64,000 nt of DNA, from NCBI GenBank assembly GCA_031310005.1, contig CM062386.1, positions 2,170,001 to 2,234,000 of the forward strand, in the 5' to 3' direction. Under the pieces are notes generated by a model. It had not been told where the DNA came from and did no database searches. It saw only the letters and a list, made by a program, of their open reading frames with translations. This DNA comes from Dactylellina haptotyla. Taxonomy: Eukaryota > Ascomycota > Orbiliomycetes > Orbiliales > Orbiliaceae. This document shows positions 59,485 to 64,000 of this stretch, piece by piece. Position 1 is the first letter of the stretch. Every line of letters starts with the position of its first letter. The translations under genes were made by a program, and so were the position numbers.

Positions 59485-60483
59485 ATGTCCTCTGGCATCC
59501 CTTCCGTACCTCACATTTCACCTGCCTCCCACCATCTTTACAACAGATACCCCTCGCCTGTCGAGCCTCACTCCTTTGGCTCTTCCGAATTTGTTAAACC
59601 AATCGATCCCTCAACTTCCACCAGGGCACCGTATAACACTAGACCCACCTCATCGAAACCGCTTACAGGATCGCCGGTCTTGAAAACACCTATTCCGGCC
59701 AAATCGCCATATCGAGCATCCGCTATGACATCAAGCGAAACCCCCATCCCCACCCCAATCGCAAGCGAGGCAAGCAGCATCACCACTAGCCAAAAGGAAG
59801 GTATCTTAGGCTGGGGTGTGCCCGCCGAAGCCGCCTTCTTCATTTCCCTAGCTGTTCTGGGAATTTGCCTCCCACTCGGCCTTTGCTTCTTCCTGAAACG
59901 GCGGCGACGCCAATCCAGGAAGACTCTCGACGAGTCCTCCACAACCCAAATCAACGAGTCTATCGATATGGACGGCACGCTGCGAGGGTCCACCACCCGC
60001 CCGCCAACGGCCTCCAGCTGGCTAGAAATGCTTAAACATAGGACCGAAACACCAGCGCCACCACATACAAGCGAAGATGGCAAGGAAGAGATATATTACG
60101 AGCCTCCCAAACCTGTGATCTTTGCACGACGGAAGTTTTGCACTAGGCTGAGTGGGCGCATGTCTGAGGCGGATATTGAAAGAGAGGTGCGGGAACTCGA
60201 CGAGGAGGTTAGGAGACGGAGCAAGATGACCAGATCCAGGGGGCAGAGTGTGGGTATTCTGCCAGATTTGGAAGATTCTTGCAGCGGTTGCGCTTCTTCT
60301 TATACGAGGGACGAGAGAGGACATACTCAACCCGTTGAAGGGAGGAGGGGAACACCTATACCATTTTTGTCAGGAGCTGCTGAACTTGATGGGTCGGCAA
60401 CTGCTGCTGCTGTGATTAAAAGGGGTGAAGAGGATAAATCTTTAGTTATCGAAACTATTAGGGTTGTAGATGATAGAGTCTAA
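59485..60483 (+). CDS. Single-pass membrane protein, unknown function
   Basis: Intronless as read, 332 residues, family not recognised. The N-terminal ~105 residues are Ser/Thr/Pro-rich (SSKPLTGSPVLKTPIPAKSP) without a signal peptide. One membrane helix (about 113-137, VPAEAAFFISLAVLGICLPL) is followed by a strongly basic stop-transfer run (KRRRRQSRK). The C-terminal half is polar, with a charged helix (SEADIEREVRELDEEVRRRS) and a small Cys pair (SCSGCAS). The layout, a Ser/Thr-rich outer region, one helix and a cytosolic tail, resembles fungal wall-stress-sensor-like or type III membrane proteins, but the missing signal peptide suggests either signal-anchor insertion or an unseen 5' exon. 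Function not assigned. Confidence 0.65.
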   Translation: MSSGIPSVPHISPASHHLYNRYPSPVEPHSFGSSEFVKPIDPSTSTRAPYNTRPTSSKPLTGSPVLKTPIPAKSPYRASAMTSSETPIPTPIASEASSITTSQKEGILGWGVPAEAAFFISLAVLGICLPLGLCFFLKRRRRQSRKTLDESSTTQINESIDMDGTLRGSTTRPPTASSWLEMLKHRTETPAPPHTSEDGKEEIYYEPPKPVIFARRKFCTRLSGRMSEADIEREVRELDEEVRRRSKMTRSRGQSVGILPDLEDSCSGCASSYTRDERGHTQPVEGRRGTPIPFLSGAAELDGSATAAAVIKRGEEDKSLVIETIRVVDDRV

Positions 60484-60981
60484 GTTTTCTCTGAGTCTAA
60501 GAATATCATCGGATGGTTGGGATTTTGGTTTTCAAATGTACATGTACTATATTCTCTCTTTACTTTTAAATTCTTGTCCATTGTTTTGGGATGGTAGCAG
60601 GTGTTAAAGGATTTCTTTTCTCTTTGGTATTTCCTTGTTGTTTATATGTATCCTTAGTCTGGTTATTACAAAAAAATAGTTTGTGCTTTTTCAATTGTCT
60701 GCCTCTTCGTAGTTGTAATTTATGATCAAGCCTGGTGTTAAGGCGGGCTCAGTTTGAAAGTATCATGTTGCATTTGCTGAGGTGGTTGCGTTGTAGATGG
60801 AAGCCCTGGACAATGGACATCTCGGGTTTATAAACGTTGATAGCTACTATACTCTTCTTACAAAATCAAACAAGCAACATAGAAATCGAGGGAATTGATA
60901 CTCAGTTTCTGCCTCTTTCCCGCCCAACCAATCAATCAGCTTCACCACTTGAAACCGCTACTCAATTGGCCGACTATCAAA
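60484..60981. other. Intergenic, nothing recognised
   Basis: About 500 bases between same-strand genes. The reading frame of the next gene extends back to 60895, but that extra part is not protein-like. Confidence 0.5.
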
Positions 60982-62388
60982 ATGGACGTCTCTTCTCCTC
61001 AAGTGGTCAAGGCAAACGAAGACATCGTGACCCAAATGCTTTCGAGAGACAGCTCTCTTGCGATCAATACCCGTATTTGCGATCCCCTAAATTCTGAAAT
61101 CCTCGGCACGAATTCGTATGCTTCAAGCCCCCTTCCCCCCAATTATCACTTCCACTACCACGAGTGGCTAACGATTCTGTCGAGAAACAGAGCGGTTGGT
61201 CACCTTGGTGACGAGACGAGGGTTGTGTTCCAGATGCTCACAAACGGTCCCATGTCCTTGCTCAGTTGGAACTTCTTCATCAGGTACGTCAATGGGAAGA
61301 CGTTACCCTGGCTGAACGGTCAGGAAATCTTCTTCCCAGAAGCAGACAAATTTAAACCGGCTTGCTACATCCCGATGCGCGACGACAAATCCGATACCCA
61401 CGATTACGGATTTGAATTGATATTCCGAAAGAATAGAGGTGGTACCACCCGAGTTCGTGTTTTTGGCATAGCTGAACTCCCACTAATTATTGGTGGTATT
61501 CCCCTCCGTCTCTCCTGTCTCCTCGTCGATGCTCTTCCGCTTCACCGCACCGAATACGAAGCAGAAATGCCAGTTCTACTCATACTACAAAGTCTTCTGA
61601 ACGGGAGAACAGTACCCGTTCGCTATCACCAAGGCATCGTCCAGAATAAACCTCGTTTGGCAGCCAATATAAATACGTGCATCCTCTCAGATACGGGTGC
61701 TATCGCTCTGGAAGTCTATGCCGATGTTGCCAATCCCAAATGCCACAAACGAGGCGCCGTGTACGACTACGGCTATGGCGTCTGGTTTGGAGAAGACTCA
61801 GCATACAATGCCTGCGGTTCCATGGAACTAAATACTTCTAAACCCGACTATATTCTCGAGCTCCGGGGAGCTCTGCAGGTACTTTACGCCATCAGGAATC
61901 TGTGCAATTACAATTACAGTGCGTTTGATTTTACCGACGTGGTCATTTACTGCTCCAGCCAACATATCATCGAGTGGATCAATGAGTGGGAAGGACACTG
62001 GGAAATAAACGGTTGGATGGATTCATTGAAACTCGAGCCTCGAGCTAAAAATCTCTGGGACGAGATTATGAGTAACCAGAAGCTTGCTAGAAGGAATTTC
62101 CATTGGAAATATCTTGACCGAAGTCATAACGAGGAGGCGAGCACGCTGGCTCGAACTGCAGTTATGGGGATGAATTGTGATGAATACAGCATCTTAATGA
62201 ACGAACAGAGCAATCTGTACTACCTTCGCGGTTTGGTTAAACCCGAACAAAGACCGGGCAAGTACTTCCAGGGAATATCGTTGGAGGGTGGGATGTGTCG
62301 GAAGAATCATCCTAAAGGGTTTAATATTGCAACCTGCTGCATGTGTCCAACTGGGAGAAAGGGCTGGGAGAAGTATTTTCATTTTTAA
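60982..62388 (+). CDS. RNase H-fold protein with altered active site
   Basis: Intronless, 468 residues from ATG 60982 (MDVSSPQVVKANEDIVTQML); the frame is open further upstream but without protein character. The C-terminal half looks like an RNase H1-type fold: a first strand near ILSDTGAIALEVYAD, then YDYGYGVWFGEDSAYNACGS, the helix ELRGALQVLYAIRNL, the strand VVIYCSSQHIIEWINEWEGH, an NGW turn, and YLDRSHNEEASTLAR. The helix Glu is kept. At the usual TDS strand the Asp is replaced (YCSS), and the last Asp of the usual NE-x-AD motif is Ser, so catalysis is doubtful. The N-terminal ~250 residues are unrecognised. A Cys/His-rich end (CRKNHPKGFNIATCCMCPTG) may bind metal. Fold call is by eye. 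Confidence 0.6.
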   Translation: MDVSSPQVVKANEDIVTQMLSRDSSLAINTRICDPLNSEILGTNSYASSPLPPNYHFHYHEWLTILSRNRAVGHLGDETRVVFQMLTNGPMSLLSWNFFIRYVNGKTLPWLNGQEIFFPEADKFKPACYIPMRDDKSDTHDYGFELIFRKNRGGTTRVRVFGIAELPLIIGGIPLRLSCLLVDALPLHRTEYEAEMPVLLILQSLLNGRTVPVRYHQGIVQNKPRLAANINTCILSDTGAIALEVYADVANPKCHKRGAVYDYGYGVWFGEDSAYNACGSMELNTSKPDYILELRGALQVLYAIRNLCNYNYSAFDFTDVVIYCSSQHIIEWINEWEGHWEINGWMDSLKLEPRAKNLWDEIMSNQKLARRNFHWKYLDRSHNEEASTLARTAVMGMNCDEYSILMNEQSNLYYLRGLVKPEQRPGKYFQGISLEGGMCRKNHPKGFNIATCCMCPTGRKGWEKYFHF

Positions 62389-62641
62389 AGACGTCCATGT
62401 TCATTATTTTGGCTGTTATTATTTTTCTTGTTAAAGAATATATTAATCTAGTATTAACGCTTAGGTCGCGATACTGTTATTATCCCACTGTAAATTCCTT
62501 CCATGTCTGTTTGCACCTAAAGTCCACTAAAAATCATAGAAAATTGGCCTCCGTTTAGAACGATCTGTCTAGGCTCCTCCGACTACGACCAACATCTATG
62601 AGTGTACTGTAGGGGAAGGGTTAGGAATTAAGAATGAAAAA
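62389..62641. other. Convergent 3' spacer
   Basis: About 250 AT-rich bases between two stop codons; presumed poly(A) regions. Confidence 0.5.
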
Positions 62642-63457
62642 TCAAGTCTTAGAAATAGTTGTATTAGAATCGTTTTCTGGGCTACTAGGTTTTTTATCTT
62701 GAAGGCTTTCCTTCGCCTCCATTTCATCGATCTTCTTCAGTAGAAATGCAATGGTGTTATCTCTCGCCTTGTCTATTTGCTTTAATCTGTCTAGAGGCAT
62801 CACCATATAATCAATCTCCTTTGCCTTCACCGCAGTTTTATCAATTTGGCTCTGACTACTCTCGGGGTCCGCTTGTTTTCCTTTCCCCATCTTCTCGTCC
62901 AAAAGAGCCCTAAGAACCACAATACTCTCATCTCGATTCTTCAATTCTTCAGCTAGGTCCTCTTTTTTCTTACTTTCATCTTCTTCTGAAATTTTTGTTT
63001 TCTTAGCTGATTCGCCAACTTGAGAGCTTGTCTCTTCACCTTTATCAGCAAGGTATGCTCTGATAGCCTCTTTGGCTGTTGTTTCTATATGCTGAAATCG
63101 GACAGGTCCTAGTAGCTTCCCTCCGTACCACCGGGCTACCACTATGCTACCTTCGACTTTATAGTCATCCAAGAGCTTCAGCAATTTTTTACCAGCGTAA
63201 GCCTCGCCGTCGTCATCGAAGCCTGTGTTGTATGTCGGAAACCCGGTAAGAGTCTTTTGGGAAGAGGAAGGTTTACGCCAGGCTAAGATACGATGAGATG
63301 CCGTCGAGAGATCTGGATGAGCCTGGAGCTGGCGTTGGGGGCAAGTGGGCGAGAAGTAAGCTGAGAAGGACGAGGCGCGATCCTCAATAGTCTTGGAGAC
63401 ATATAGAGCGGATGATGCAGTATTTGAAGCAGGGGAGAGGGGGCGCTTTGGTGGCAT
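62642..63457 (-). CDS. IMPACT/UPF0029-family protein
   Basis: Intronless, 271 residues. Residues about 24-135 match the Impact N-terminal domain: IEDRASSFSAYFSPTCPQRQ, HRILAWRKP, GFDDDGEAYAGKKLLKLLDD and VVARWYGGKLLGPVRFQHIE. Yeast Yih1 and mammalian IMPACT use this domain to bind Gcn1 and damp Gcn2 signalling, but they also carry an N-terminal RWD domain, which is missing here. So this is the shorter fungal paralog type. The C-terminal half is a charged coiled-coil-like region (EESKKKEDLAEELKNRDES type) with a helix near KQIDKARDNTIAFLLKKIDE. Translational-control role is uncertain. The start MPPKRPLSPAS is the first ATG. Confidence 0.88.
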   Translation of the reverse strand: MPPKRPLSPASNTASSALYVSKTIEDRASSFSAYFSPTCPQRQLQAHPDLSTASHRILAWRKPSSSQKTLTGFPTYNTGFDDDGEAYAGKKLLKLLDDYKVEGSIVVARWYGGKLLGPVRFQHIETTAKEAIRAYLADKGEETSSQVGESAKKTKISEEDESKKKEDLAEELKNRDESIVVLRALLDEKMGKGKQADPESSQSQIDKTAVKAKEIDYMVMPLDRLKQIDKARDNTIAFLLKKIDEMEAKESLQDKKPSSPENDSNTTISKT

Positions 63458-63826
63458 CTCGTGGTCTCATAAAGGAAGGTTTACGAGTTCCAAGTTCGCG
63501 ATACCATGTGATATGAACGCTCTGATAAAAGGTTGGCGATACCGAGAATAGACTCACCCTGAGACTCACCCTGACGTTGGTCAACCTACGATGGACAAAG
63601 AAATCAGGACCCGTCGTTGGATTCAGTAACTGACAACACATTGTAAAGTTGACATGTGAGGCTACCCGGTGAGCAAAGCTTTTCTTTTCTTCTGGTATAT
63701 GTTGCATTCTATTCTAATGTACAGGATATACTAAAAGGCTTCATGGAAATCAATGTTGTCACAGTACTTTTCAGCAGGCCCACCCTTCAACGCCGGCAAA
63801 CAATAATAGATATATCAACATGCTTG
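63458..63826. other. Intergenic, nothing recognised
   Basis: About 370 bases between two minus-strand genes: the IMPACT-like promoter and the 3' end of the edge gene. Confidence 0.5.
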
Positions 63827-64000
63827 CTACTCTGTGATAGCGGCATCATCGCCCCAGAGTCCTTCGATCTTGAATTCCTCGGCCCACTGCGTTACAATTT
63901 CCTTTGAGTCTTTCAACTTGCCATCAGATGCAACGGTATCAGCGGCCCCGCTAGTCTCAATTTCCAACTTTGGAGCTTCAACCCATCCAATGATTCTGCC
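63827..64000 (-). CDS. 3' end of an unidentified gene (partial)
   Basis: The last 57 codons and TAG stop of a minus-strand gene cut by the window edge. It reads GRIIGWVEAPKLEIETSGAA, continues with an acidic/lysine linker (DGKLKDSKEIVTQW) and ends AEEFKIEGLWGDDAAITE. The balanced, soluble composition and ordered acidic end look like a real conserved protein's C-terminus rather than a chance frame. I do not recognise the family. No membrane segment or targeting motif in the visible part. Confidence 0.6.
   Translation of the reverse strand, partial: GRIIGWVEAPKLEIETSGAADTVASDGKLKDSKEIVTQWAEEFKIEGLWGDDAAITE

Overview
The window is nuclear DNA of a filamentous ascomycete (Pezizomycotina). Genes carry short introns of about 55-155 bases with GTATGT/GTAAGT-like donors, CTAAC-like branch sites and AG acceptors. 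The gene set is typical of such fungi: GIT1-type transporter, fungal tyrosinase, DUF6601 and DUF7029-type proteins, a fungal NLR-like receptor, and a pectate lyase with a fungal CBM1. A plant-associated or saprotrophic Leotiomycete would fit, but the class is my inference. I saw no rRNA, tRNA, CRISPR array or intact mobile element.

Layout. 1-15 kb is an accessory-looking stretch with wide spacers: an F-box protein (-), a small membrane protein (-), a hidden two-exon small gene (-, 1985-2460), a secreted pectate lyase with calcium-loop and CBM1 modules (+), the mitochondrial glycine-cleavage T-protein (-), a secreted DUF7029/DUF7223-like protein (+), a hidden three-exon Cys-rich mini-gene (+, 12548-12893) and a DUF6601 membrane protein (-). 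15.2-19.5 kb holds a large NLR-like gene (alpha/beta hydrolase, NB-ARC, TPR, C-terminal membrane anchor). 19.8-45.8 kb is mostly housekeeping: MAK21/NOC1 (ribosome biogenesis), an F-box protein, P5C dehydrogenase (proline catabolism), a second DPxFLP-type F-box protein, an aldo/keto reductase, a UBTD-like ubiquitin-fold protein, SEC13, a secreted tyrosinase, a GIT1-like glycerophosphodiester transporter and the exosome nuclease DIS3. 45.8-52.8 kb is about 7 kb without a convincing protein gene, ending in a pyrimidine-rich, microsatellite-rich leader in front of RSC7/NPL6 (chromatin remodelling). A further 4.4 kb spacer precedes a single-pass membrane protein, an RNase H-fold protein, an IMPACT/UPF0029 protein and the 3' end of an unidentified gene at the right edge.

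The genes do not form one pathway. There are loose themes: extracellular plant-polymer and phenolic chemistry (pectate lyase, tyrosinase), mitochondrial amino-acid catabolism (T-protein, P5CDH), RNA and ribosome metabolism (MAK21, DIS3), and innate-recognition-type signalling (NLR). All splice models were read by eye from motif continuity and reading-frame phase, with no transcript data.
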